Source: Vitrella brassicaformis (taxonomy: Eukaryota; Sar; Vitrellaceae). Taken from it: a stretch of DNA of 23,189 nt. Shown piece by piece: positions 14,024 through 23,189 of the stretch. Below the pieces are notes generated by a model, which was not told the origin of the DNA, ran no database searches, and saw only the letters and a list, made by a program, of their open reading frames with translations. The translations under genes and the position numbers were made by a program. The stretch is from assembly GCA_001179505.1 (NCBI GenBank), contig CDMY01000533.1:1-23189 (forward strand), read 5' to 3'. Numbering within the stretch: position 1 is the first letter of the stretch; each line of letters opens with the position of its first letter.

Positions 14024-15348
14024 ACCACTGACGAACACACCGGACACAGACACACAAAGAGAGAGGTGCACATCACTTGTGCCAGATGGCTGCATCTTCC
14101 CATCAGCCCACCAGGCGTGTCGGCTGTCGGTGCACCGCCGAAGAAGTCGCCCTGCTTTGTCCCACGAGGTTTCTGCCAACAGGCCAAGGCGACGCGAACC
14201 CGGCAAGTCGTTGCACTTGGACAGCTGACAACGCACACAACAGACAAACGACCGACGCAGCCGCTCCGGGGAACATCTACAGGGAGTCGGAATTGGCATT
14301 CACGGAAGAAAGATCTGGAGTCGGAATCGTCAACGAGGCGGGGAAGCGGAAGCAGCACTTCATTACAAAAACCACGTCGGTCAGTCGCTACACAGCTGCC
14401 CTAAACCTCATTAAATTCAGCGCATGAAGTCGGGCGCGTGCCGACAGGCATGGGTCTGAGAAGGACAGAACAAATGGATGGCAGAAGAAAGACACACCTC
14501 ACACTGAAGACATGAACCACATGGGCACTTTAGAGCCTTATCACCCCTGAAGGCTCTCCCGAGCGATTTTTAAAATATTCGAAGTATTCAAAATGCCGGA
14601 AAAAAGCAAAAAAGAGACGCCCGGGGGGAGGAAATACTGTTTTTAGGCTTGTTTTACCTATGAAAGGCCCCTCTCCATTTCGCCGCCTCCAAAGGTTTGA
14701 ACGAAGGATTTGAAGTGTCAGACGAGTCAAGGATTTGAACGTGTTGTGTCCACACAAAAGGCCAAGACCTGCTTAAACCATAGCTGTGCGCTAAGCCGAC
14801 TCGTGTGTACATACACATGGAGGAGGCAGACCGTATGCTTTCTCTCGTTGTTTCATCGATATTCCTCAAAACAACAAACGAGAGACAGCAAGGAGAATAA
14901 AGAGTATCTTGGGTGTCGTGTCGTGAAGGGACAGAAAAAGCCTGAAATTGCGGCTGAATGAATAAAGGCAATGAAAAAGGCCACTCCGGGTGCTGTGGGC
15001 GTTTACTTTGGGCGTCTCGTCCCGCTGTGTGGGTTGAAGAGTAGTCGGCGCGGCTGAAGCCTGAAGGGGCAGGGGACGAGGTGAGGACATCACACGCGCC
15101 GTGTCGCTGAAAGACAGGAAAGTTGGAGAAAAAGCGAGTCACACACGGGCCATATTTTCACATTCATGACGGTCCTAAGTAGCCAGTAAAAATAGATTCT
15201 TGCCTGCCGTAAAATCCTGCGGATTTGTAGGCAGGCTTGTAAAACAGTACAACATACATACACACAAATGCACGTGGCTAGTCAGTCACTTGCTCGCTGT
15301 ACAAAAGATGAGTGCACATGGAGGGAACAGGGGGCAAGGCAGGCCATG
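14024..15348. other. Long spacer, no supported complete gene
   Basis: The minus-strand side should contain the unplaced 5' exon(s) and promoter of the coiled-coil gene, roughly 14024-14410. An A/T-rich stretch with TATTCGAAGTATTCAAA-type repeats lies near 14565-14595. A hairpin sits at 15202-15236, next to the 3' end of DAW1. Open frames in this interval do not show recognisable domains. Confidence 0.45.
15202..15236. other. Two-stem hairpin downstream of DAW1
   Basis: GCCTGCC (15202-15208) pairs with GGCAGGC (15230-15236). Inside it AAATCC (15212-15217) pairs with GGATTT (15221-15226) around a TGC loop. It lies about 110 nt beyond the DAW1 stop on the downstream side, so it could be a 3' UTR or processing element, or a relic of a mobile element. 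Function is not shown. Confidence 0.6.
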
Positions 15349-17470
15349 CTATGTATCTATCTGCTTGTCGTTGTGGGCGTCGAGCGGCGCCGATGCCTCG
15401 CACTCCTTCCTGCAAACCAGTCAGGGATCCGAAACGTAAGACATCGATAAAATCGATAGACTGACTGACCAGACTTTGCATGAGTTGTCTTTTGAGGCTG
15501 TGATGAGGGTGTCCCCCTCGTAGTTGAAGGCACACGAAAACACCTCATCTGTGTGACCCTGACACATACACATACAATGTGCACGCACCATCCCGCGTAT
15601 GCCTGCCATGGTTTGGCTGATGCTCACTCACCTGCAAAACTTGTATGCAGTCGCCCGTGTCGACGGACCACAGGCGGCACGTGGTGTCGCTGGACGCCGT
15701 CAGCACGCGGTGGCCGTTGGGCGAAAACGCACACTGCACCCCATACGCAGACAACACGATAGGCGATAGCATGCAGTGAGCCGTTCGGTCTTTTCTCACT
15801 TTTGATATTTCCTTGTCGTGTCCAACCATGATGGCCGAGCACTGAGCTGTCGCGACATTGTACACCTGTAGGCGGACCCATTTTATGGACCATGCAATGT
15901 TTCGGCCGGTGCGTCTGTGACCCAATAACCACCCACTGACTCCCTGCCTGCTTCCTTACCCGTGCAGTGGCGTCCGCCGATGCGGTGACGATTTTGTTGC
16001 CGACATTGTTGAAGGCACAGTCGAGGACCTCGTCGGTATGGCCGCGGAACGTGTCCATGCATGCACCGCTGCCCGTGTCCCACAACCGACACGTCCTGAT
16101 CGATGCACAAACATAGGTAGACATACGGGCCCGTTCGCTTATCACGCTATCCCCGCTGTCACTCGGCTCACTTGTCTATCGATCCAGTGATGCAGTAATC
16201 GCCCGTCCAGTCGAACTGAGTCGTCGAAATCTCCCCCGTGTGACCTGCTCATCATCCACAGATACACACACTCATGAGGCTTTGCTCATGAGCCGTGATG
16301 TGGGCGGCGGTGGGGTGGTCACTCACTCACCCTTGAGTGTGTGAATGCATTTGCCAGTCTCGACGTCCCACATTTTGGCGGTCATGTCGAAGGAGCCCGT
16401 GACGATCTTGTCGCCGTCGGTGTTGAAATGCACACTCACTATCTCTGCCTGGTGACCCTGTTCACGTTCAGCACATCACAGGAAAAACAGATATGAGACC
16501 TGCTGCCCATTGTTCAGTTGGTCTGGTCGGGCTTGCCTGCAGCACAGCTAGCTGCGTGTTGGTCTCGACGTCCCACAAGACGGCCCGGTGATCCATCGAG
16601 CCCGTCGCCAGGCGAGTGCCCTGCAAACGCCAACATCAACATACCACCATTTACAACGCACCCATTCATCGACGCTGGCCGTGCACATGTGGGGCGAGGG
16701 CGTACTAACCTGTGGGTTGAATGCCACACAGACTATCTCCGCCTCATGACCCCGCATGATGTGCAAACATCGCCCGGTGGTGCTGTCCCACAGCCGGGCT
16801 GTCTTGTCAAACGAACCCTGCACCACCACCACAACGTAAGAGCCACTTGTCGGTCACGGTGCTTTGTCTGTCGTCCCTCCCTCCCTCCCTCCCTCCCTCT
16901 CTCCCTCCCTGCGTACGTACGGTAGCTATTTTGTCGCCAAACGGATTGTTGAATGCCAGTGCATAGACGACGTTCTTGGACCCCTCGAGGGCCAGCACCT
17001 CGTCGCCTGTGTTGGTGTCCCACACGCGACACGTCCGGTCATAGGAACCTACACAGACATACACAGACAGGCACAGAAGAGGCCCAACTCCACCCGACTG
17101 CCCTCTCCGTTTCACCCCACACCCCGACCACTCACTCACCAGTGATAAACTTGGAGCCATCCTTGTTGAATGCACAGTTGGTGAGCGGCAGTATATGCGC
17201 CCTTAGCGTGCGGTAGAGGTAGTACCGTTGGCTGAGGTGGTCCTCACACTTGGCGGCGAGCTTCCTGATCAGCCTCGACAGCAGCAGATGGTGGCTCTCG
17301 CGCAGCAGGGGCTCCTCACGGATGATGTGCGACGCAAGTGCGTCCGTGTCTGAGTCCTCTTTGAGAGTCAGCAGGTCGATGGCCTTGCTCTCCAGCTGAC
17401 CGCTGCTGCGTTCATACTCGAGGATGATCCCAGGCGGGTAATACCGCAGCAGAAACCGCTTCAGCTTCAT
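15349..17470 (-). CDS. DAW1: DAW1/ODA16 WD40 outer-dynein-arm assembly factor, 11 exons, 434 aa
   Basis: This is an adaptor that links outer-arm dynein cargo to intraflagellar transport, acting in the cytoplasm and cilium. Exons (complement): 17140-17470, 16921-17048, 16710-16817, 16537-16620, 16331-16457, 16172-16244, 15960-16095, 15800-15865, 15632-15733, 15470-15558, 15349-15409. The start [20 protein letters not shown] and the conserved [20 protein letters not shown] are diagnostic of the family. Eight WD repeats follow, with motifs such as [71 protein letters not shown] and SKDNSCKVW. Length is close to the usual 415 aa. The fourth intron uses a GC donor (CAG|GCAAGC at 16536). The C-terminus is [19 protein letters not shown] if the last intron (15410-15469) is spliced. 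If retained, the stop is at 15421. A homologue here implies the organism builds motile cilia at some stage. Confidence 0.95.
16873..16910. repeat. CTCC polypyrimidine microsatellite inside DAW1 intron 2
   Basis: Tandem CCCT/CTCC units on the + strand read as GGGA/GGAG on the DAW1 sense strand, within the 16818-16920 intron. They sit just after the donor GTACGTACG. Confidence 0.8.
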
Positions 17471-17652
17471 CGGCACTATGATATCAAATCACATGGATGA
17501 AAACCATCAGGAACCTGCAGAAGGCGCCTTCCTTGGTACACTCGAAGCCTTTCAGGGAAAAAACGCGAAAGAGACCGAGATCTATGCGAGAGCGAACGCG
17601 AGATCATAGCTTGCAGAAAAAGACCCATGATCAGCTGGAAAAGGCGCACGCG
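17471..17652. promoter_or_regulatory. Divergent promoter region of DAW1 and RAP gene
   Basis: Only 182 nt separate the DAW1 ATG from the ATG of the RAP gene on the other strand. Both 5' UTRs and promoters must overlap here. An in-frame ORF extends upstream of the RAP start to 17497, so a longer N-terminus is possible. Confidence 0.5.
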
Positions 17653-20400
17653 ATGGGCTGTCTGAGGCTGCTCGTCACGTTGCCAGCGAAGCGCTGTATG
17701 ATTTATTGCCATCGGTCCATATCAACAGTCCACGACCAGATCCCGTCTGACTATTCAGACGCTGCGGCGGCGTCCCTCCCCCAGCTGTCAGTGAAGAACC
17801 TGGGTACTCACAGCAAGCCACAGACTCTCTCGTTTTTGATCTGTGTGTGTCGTGTTGGGGTGCATGAATGCAGGTCACTATGCCCTTCGTGCGTCGCAGA
17901 TAGGGGTTGCAACGCCGGCAGTGTGGCGCCAGCTGTCGTCCTTGCTCAAGGAGCGAGTCGAGTCCATGGATCCAAAGGACTGCCTGCGCGTTCTCAAGGC
18001 CTTCGAGGCCTTCCTGCCGGCGCACACCCAAGCAGCCCGGCGCGACTCCCCCCTGGACGAGGAGCTGCTCTTGGCGGTGGGCAAACAGATCGCCCTGCAG
18101 TGCCACCAAATGAGGGCAGGCGAGATCGCCGCTGCAGCCTATGTTTTCTCGGAGCACAGAGCGCTGTATGCGCCCCTCTACGCTGCCCTAGCCATCGCCT
18201 TCTCCCTCAAGATCGCCTCGGCTGCTGCGGCGGATCTTACGCTTGTGGCACTAGCATATGCGCGGCTGTATCTCGCCGATCAGAACCTTTTTGGTCGGTG
18301 AAGTAAACACAGGCGATTGAATGTGCTGTAATTATCGGGGGTCTCTCCATGTATCAGGTCGTTTGGCGGCGGCATCGGTGGTGCTATTGGGCACCTTCAA
18401 GACGCACGAGCTGGCCTCGCTGCTCATGTCATTCGGCCTCGTGGGTATCAGACACGATGTGCTTTTCATCAAGGCGGCAGACACTGTCACGCAAAAGTTG
18501 CCACGTAAGCCGCCCACGAATCCCCACCAGGCAATGCAAACAGTTCGTGTGCTGTGGTGGTGTTGGAATCAGAGTTCAGTGCAGAGGAGTTGGCCCTCAT
18601 TGCGTTTGCCTATGCCCGGTTCCACCTGATTGTGCCGGGGCTGGTGCACCGCCTGAGGAGCCATCTTCCACATCGAGCTGAACAGCTGAGTGGCACCCAG
18701 GTTGCAGAGCTCGCGATCTCCTGCGCGCGGCTAGGCATAACGCACGAAAAACTGACGGTGCGTGAGGATGATACAAAAAGGAGAGTGACCATATGATGAC
18801 CATATCAGGAGTGATTGATGCCTTGTCTGATGCTGTCAGTCGCTGTATTGTGACAAGATTGACTTCGGGTCTCTCGGCTGGCCCCTGTTTGCAAAGTGCG
18901 CAGCGGCCCTCGGCAGTCTCGAGGTCACACATGCACTGACGTGGCATACAATCGCCAGGGAGACGCTCAGGCGCTTAGAAGACGGTGGCAACCGCGAGAA
19001 CACACCCGGTCCTCCGGGGGACTCCCCGTGGCGGCTGGCTGATCGAACGATGCCTCTCGAAGACGGCTCATCGGCGCTGTCTACTATAGACGGCCCCCCT
19101 CTGGGATGCCTCGTAGACATTTTTGCTGCTTTCGGCGACCTTATGGGCTGTGTCAAAACAGCAGCGGAGCTCTCCTCTCTGGTGCCTGATGTACTGAAAG
19201 AAGTGGGGCCACTGGTGGCAGACGGCGGTGATGCACTGGACGGGCAGCAAGTGATGCGGCTGTTCCGCTCGATGAGGCGGCTCCCGCAAAGATGGACACG
19301 GTCGCATGATCTCGATCCGCGGGTGTCGAATGTGGAGAATGTGGGTGGGCTGGAAGGGCTGCAGCGAGTGCTGATCGGCAGAGTGCTGACGCTGCTTGAC
19401 CGGGAGCAGATGCGGGCAGACGAAGTTCTGTCAACGGCTTACTCAATGGTGGGGGAACGATGCACCGGATATCACAGAACGAGCGGCTTGCACCTGTTTT
19501 CGTGTGGGTCTTCAGATTTGTCTGTACCCACATTCGTACCACGTAGAGGAGCGCATCAAAACTCGCGAGGCATCGTCATTCCCTTCACTTGAGGGATTCC
19601 TTACGCCCGTGTGCTGCGGAGTCTCTGAGCTGCTGGACGACGACAGACAACTGAGGGAGCGACATCCACAGCTGTGGGAGAGCCTCGATAACAAACAGCA
19701 ACAGGTCAAAGCGAGATATGACGGAATCGACGATCTCTTTCCGTGCTCACTTCGCCTATGTTTGCCTCTCTGTCAGGTGGTTCAGCAGTTCATGAGTCGC
19801 CATTTTCCCAGGCTGCCACTCTGGACCATCCCACGGCCGATCGCCATCCAGCCCAAAGATGTACCCGACGCTGTCACCTCACCGCCACGCAATGAAACTC
19901 AGACGCCCAGTCCCACAAGACATGAGGACGAACATTTCTTCCGCGTTCCATCGATGCCCTCTACTGATCGCGATGCCCCGCCCGAGCCCCCGGTGCCTCC
20001 CTGTCAGCGAGTGGATCTGACTTACTCTCTTCCGCAATCGCTCGTTGCCGAGCTGGGCACGGTGCTGAGTGGCATGGGGGTGGCGCACCAGAGGCACTAC
20101 ACAGAAGGGCCGTACGTGGTACCTGTTGTTGAGGCCGACCGCCCCGTGGCATACGTCTTTCTCTCCCAGGAAGACCACATTCACGTGTCGGGTGATGGTG
20201 CGACTGCTTCGTACGACTTGCGGTGCGAGAAGCAAGTTGAGATGCGGTTCTTGGGTTGGGCTGGGTGGAGGATAGCGAGCCTGCCATTCTTTGTGTGGCG
20301 AGGGCTGCGGGGAATGCATGCAAAGGCACAGTGGATTAGGGAGAAGCGGGAAGAGATGATTAGTGAGCTGGACAGTGAAGAAAGAGACTCGGAAAGATGA
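17653..20400 (+). CDS. RAP-domain protein with helical repeats, likely organelle RNA-binding, 774 aa
   Basis: Exons: 17653-17803, 17874-18293, 18358-18504, 18573-18757, 18840-19448, 19516-19704, 19777-20400. All phases agree. The N-terminus MGCLRLLVTLPAKRCMIY is basic and lacks acidic residues, as in a mitochondrial or plastid presequence. The middle is built of alpha-helical repeats (MRAGEIAAAAYVFSEHRAL, THELASLLMSFGLVGI, FSAEELALIAFAYARF, GTQVAELAISCARLGI), like the octotricopeptide/FASTK-type arrays that bind organelle RNA. The C-terminus has a RAP domain at about residues 690-745: YVFLSQEDHIHVSGDG, then EKQVEMRFLGWAGWRIASLP and FFVWRGLRG. A Pro/Ser-rich linker precedes it (19860-20010). 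RAP proteins of apicomplexans and algae act in organellar transcript processing or ribosome assembly. The target transcript cannot be deduced. The last intron (19705-19776) is a multiple of three with no stop and could be retained. Confidence 0.85.
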
Positions 20401-20775
20401 ACAAAACCCCTCACACTTGCAAGTGAAATTAATGCCCACGACGCTCAATTTCGTCGACCCCAGCTAGCATGGCAATGCGACGGATCATCCCGTGTTTGGG
20501 TGGTTGATGGGTGGCTGGGTGTATTGTTGGTCGATAAACTAGTCGACTAGCGCTGGTCTCGGTCGTGTACAGTGGATTCGTGTTTTTATGATGTAGTCAG
20601 AGAAGCAAATAAATTCGTTTCGTTCCTCATCGCCGCACAAATACGTCTACACATATCCGTACACGCACGCACACGTCTAGAACACAGCTACAGCTGAGGG
20701 TGCCGTGAATGCCCCATGGAGCGCACCTACCTGGTCTAGCCCTCACCACTCGAAGGCCACTCGAATTTGGACATG

Positions 20776-20892
20776 CTAGGTGTTTTGTTATGTTGTGTCG
20801 TGTCGTGTTATGTTATGTCACCGTGCAATGTCATCGTGTCGTGTCGTGTGATGTCATGTCTTGTTATGTCACGTTGTGTCGTGTCGTGTTGT
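20776..20892. repeat. Degenerate pentanucleotide tandem array (TGTCG/TGTTA type)
   Basis: About 23 five-base units follow the pattern RTGTY/TGTCR, for example TGTCGTGTCGTGTTATGTTATGT. It is open in some frames as Cys/Val/Ser-rich peptide, which is a by-product of the repeat. Confidence 0.85.
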
Positions 20893-20953
20893 GATGCAGC
20901 GTCACCGCTTTGCAGAATTGTATCATGTATTTACCTATTCTGTACAGGCCTTT

Positions 20954-21216
20954 TTATCCAGGGGTAGCCAAGGGAAACCTCGGTGTGTTGGACACCCGCC
21001 CTGGTTTTTGCAGGGCTGCTATATCGTTTCGGGACTCGCGAGTTTCACGAGCGTGGCACGCTCTTACGAAACAAAGTGTTCCTTTGTTTGTTTGTTGTTT
21101 GTTTGTCCGTAATTGGGGCCAAGCTAGCACTTCCTTCGGTTCCCTTGCGGGGGCTTGCATGCGAGCTTGGGGGCTTTGTATGCATTTCGGGAACGGCGAA
21201 AGCGTAGCGAGTCCCG
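20954..21216. ncRNA. Candidate structured RNA or palindromic repeat block
   Basis: Several complementary segments are nested here. CGGGACTCGC (21030-21039) pairs with GCGAGTCCCG (21207-21216), closing a domain of about 187 nt. Within it GTTTC/GAAAC (21042-21046 with 21068-21072) encloses GAGCGT/ACGCTC (21049-21054 with 21058-21063). Upstream, GGTGT/ACACC (20982-20996) and CCCTG/CAGGG (20999-21015) form two further hairpins. I recognise no known RNA family. It could be an RNA gene, or an organelle-like palindromic repeat inserted in the nucleus. Strand is unknown. Confidence 0.3.
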
Positions 21217-21385
21217 CCAGCCCGACGGAGGAGGGAAATTTCATTCCATGGACGCATTTTCATGCGTTCATAGGAGACGCAAATGAATGAGGGTTGGTCG
21301 ACGTTGACGCAGTTCGTTTCATGAGAGACCGACAGACTCTGCCTGCCGTTGCGCTATGAGTTAACGTATGTCACACACAGACGCA

Positions 21386-21422
21386 AATGAATGAATGAAT
21401 GAATGAATGAATTAATTAATTC
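21386..21422. repeat. AATG/AATT tetranucleotide microsatellite
   Basis: Six to seven AATG units grade into AATT units. This is the same motif as the intronic repeat at 3231-3251. Confidence 0.85.
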
Positions 21423-21519
21423 ACGTCAACACACTTGGCTCCGTGAAACACTAGGACTCTGGGGCAGGGTAGGCTGTTCTTCTTCCCTCGCCCACGGCTC
21501 CTTCCTCAGATGAGTGACG

Positions 21520-23081
21520 ATGAAACTGCCTCGAGGTGGTAGCGGCAGTGGCAGTTTGTACACCGGCAGTCCGTCCTGCTCCCTGTCGACCATCCGTCCG
21601 TCCCGCTCCCTGTCGGCCATCCCTGTGAAGGGTCCGAGTGCCGACAGTCCCCTTTCGCTGACACCTACCGGCTCAAGTCGTCGGATCACGGAAGACACCC
21701 AGCCTCTTCCACCTTGCTTACCAACCAAAGCTGCCGATGACAGTGTGCCGGTTGAGATCCGCACTCTGCCTGAGGAATGGGGATTTTGGACTATCGAGAT
21801 CTGCGGTCCGATAAAACTGGTCAGTCAGTTCAGTCAACCAAGAAAACGATGAGATCTATGTCCTGCTTCGTTCTCCCTTTTGTTCTGTTCAGTGGCTGAG
21901 GGACACTCCCGTCAACTCCCTCATCGATATTGTCCTCGCGGGTGCTGTCAACTATGCCTACTGCATCGTCACCGCGGATCTCATCGGCTCCGAAAGACTG
22001 CTTTATTGGTGGTTCGACATTGCCTGTCGATATCTCTGGCCGACATTGATCCTCGCGTTTAAATGCCTGGGTCATTTCCAGCCTCCACGCAGCGTCCTTG
22101 AAATGGTGCTTGTCAATATCGCCTGCATCGTCTCCGTCGGACTGGGCAGCTTCGCTCTATACATTGCGCCAATCGGACGTAAGAAACAACAATGGACAGG
22201 GACAATGAGCCAATCTCGCATGCATCGGCTGGGTATACCTCTTGTGAATAGGTCTGTTCACGTTTCTGTGGTACATCGGGGCGATTTGGTGCGGAGGATG
22301 CACCGTTTTAATCTGTTTTGTCCCAAGGTCATTTAAGGTCCCAACGAGTCCCCCCTCTCCTCGGGCCGACCGGTGTTGCATTCCTCGTCCGCATATCATT
22401 CAGCATATTCGCGCCAAAAGTTTTCACCTCTTCGATATGCAGACTCGATTGCGTATCAAAGACTCGCTCAGTCGTGTTCCTGCAAAGGCAGCGCCGTCGC
22501 AGTGGTAAGCCACTCGCGGACTTTCTTCGCTTATATCACCAACGACTCTCTCTTTCTCTGCCTGTGTGCATGTATGTCATCCCATTTGTCAGGAGAGATC
22601 AGTCAAACTCTTGCTGTTTTTCCTCGTGATGCTCGATTGGACTTCCGATCTTGCCGTCGGTGTTGACCTTGTCACTCGTGGGCTCCTCTGGCAATCCGTC
22701 ATCATCTTCGTCCTCTCTCTCTGCGACTGCATTGCGCTCAATGCCCACTGGCGTGCGCGGCCTCTGATGGAATTGTCCGTGAGATTCCATCTCATTACTT
22801 TTATCGTCTCGCTGGGAGAGATACCTATCGCCATCATTACCTTCATGTCCATGCCGGTGGATCAGTCGGACCTCAGTACACTCGTCCTCTACGTCCTTTC
22901 AATCGTCGTCACCTGTCTGATGGTCTCCTTCAAAGGAGGAATGCTGTTCGCCCAAATGAGGAGAGAGCGACTGAGAGAGAAACGGACGACGAGCAGCATC
23001 ACGAGGACCACCACGAGCACCACCACGAGCACCCCCACGAGGGAGTACTGCTTGGGCTCAGTCTCGCACCAAGTCACATAA
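21520..23081 (+). CDS. Multi-pass membrane protein of unknown family, about 432 aa
   Basis: Not recognised. Phase-consistent exons are 21520-21819, 21893-22178, 22252-22475 and 22593-23081 (TAA). The ATG at 21520 opens a Ser/Pro-rich cytosolic N-terminus of about 80 residues that includes a small internal duplication (PSCSLSTI / PSRSLSAI). Hydrophobic segments suggest seven or so membrane spans: SLIDIVLAGAVNYAYCIV, LLYWWFDIACRYLWPTLILA, VLVNIACIVSVGLGSFALYI, LFTFLWYIGAIWCGGCTVLI, KLLLFFLVMLDWTSDLAV, QSVIIFVLSLCDCIAL, FHLITFIVSLGEIPIAIITF and LVLYVLSIVVTCLMVSF. The donor at 22475 (GTTCCT) was chosen for phase. The stronger-looking GTAAGC at 22504 does not keep frame with the last exon. The C-terminus is Thr/Ser-rich in this frame. 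The neighbouring frame is His-rich. No transporter signature is visible, so no substrate is proposed. Confidence 0.62.
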
Positions 23082-23189
23082 GATAGGCCGTGAAGAGCAC
23101 GATCTTGTGAGGTTCAATCGAGTGGTGGCATGGGGTGTATTTCATTCGATGCTCTGCACACGTGAGGTGTGTGGTATGCTGGCGGGGTG
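23082..23189 (+). other. 3' flank of the membrane-protein gene
   Basis: Short tail of the window after the stop codon. Nothing specific is seen in it. Confidence 0.4.

Larger units (their letters stand above)
20401..21519. other. Spacer with tandem repeats and a self-complementary block
   Basis: No coding sequence is supported. A possible AATAAA poly(A) signal lies at 20608-20613 downstream of the RAP gene. A degenerate pentanucleotide array (20776-20892), a strongly structured block (20954-21216) and an AATG microsatellite (21386-21422) occupy most of the rest. Confidence 0.6.

Noticed and set aside
13925-14404. Long overlapping open frames on both strands
   Set aside because: They have no recognisable domain. 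Only a short segment near 13989-14023 joins in phase to the coiled-coil gene.
15421-15469. Retained last intron of DAW1 ending at TGA 15421
   Set aside because: Splicing 15410-15469 keeps phase and gives KVWK at the end of the last WD repeat, closer to the family's usual ending.
17497-17652. Upstream in-frame extension of the RAP gene to 17497
   Set aside because: It would leave only 26 nt to the DAW1 start. The Met at 17653 begins a presequence-like segment and is preferred, although the longer form is not excluded.
20709-20967. Cys/Val-rich open frames on the + strand
   Set aside because: They are produced by the pentanucleotide array and show no independent coding evidence.

Overview
This is nuclear DNA of an intron-dense protist. 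Genes are packed tightly on both strands, most introns are only about 50-90 nt (GT-AG, with many GTG donors), and exons can be as short as 18-24 nt. A cilium-assembly gene (DAW1/ODA16), a RAP-domain organelle RNA-binding protein, ankyrin-rich proteins and a calpain with duplicated C2L domains point to a flagellate-lineage protist. The style resembles alveolates, for example a chromerid such as Vitrella, but that assignment is inference. No rRNA, tRNA, CRISPR or bacterial-type operon was seen.

Layout: (1) 428-961 (+), a small unknown protein. (2) 962-2069, a convergent spacer rich in microsatellites. (3) 2070-4948 (-), a 14-exon ankyrin-repeat protein whose hand-derived exons keep phase throughout (606 aa). 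(4) 5228-6804 (-), an 11-exon protein kinase (about 309 aa) with DFD in place of DFG. (5) 6805-7079, a divergent promoter. (6) 7080-12257 (+), a 21-exon ankyrin-calpain fusion (about 1211 aa) with an intact Cys-His-Asn triad and two C2L domains. (7) 12258-13179, a spacer with a decayed partial copy of a calpain exon/intron and a hairpin. (8) 13180 to about 14023 (-), a coiled-coil protein with one C-terminal membrane segment. (9) 15349-17470 (-), DAW1/ODA16, an outer-dynein-arm transport adaptor (434 aa). (10) 17653-20400 (+), a RAP-domain protein with a putative organelle presequence. (11) 20401-21519, a spacer with a pentanucleotide repeat and a strongly self-complementary block. (12) 21520-23081 (+), a multi-pass membrane protein of unknown family.

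The most notable feature is the 2-12.3 kb neighbourhood. An ankyrin protein and a kinase sit head-to-tail, and the kinase shares a divergent promoter region with an ankyrin-calpain fusion. Together they could form a local signalling set in which ankyrin repeats recruit substrates to a Cys protease and a kinase, but functional linkage is inference. DAW1 and the RAP gene form a second divergent pair with no obvious functional relation. Exon joins were derived by hand from splice signals and phase. Those flagged as uncertain need transcript data.
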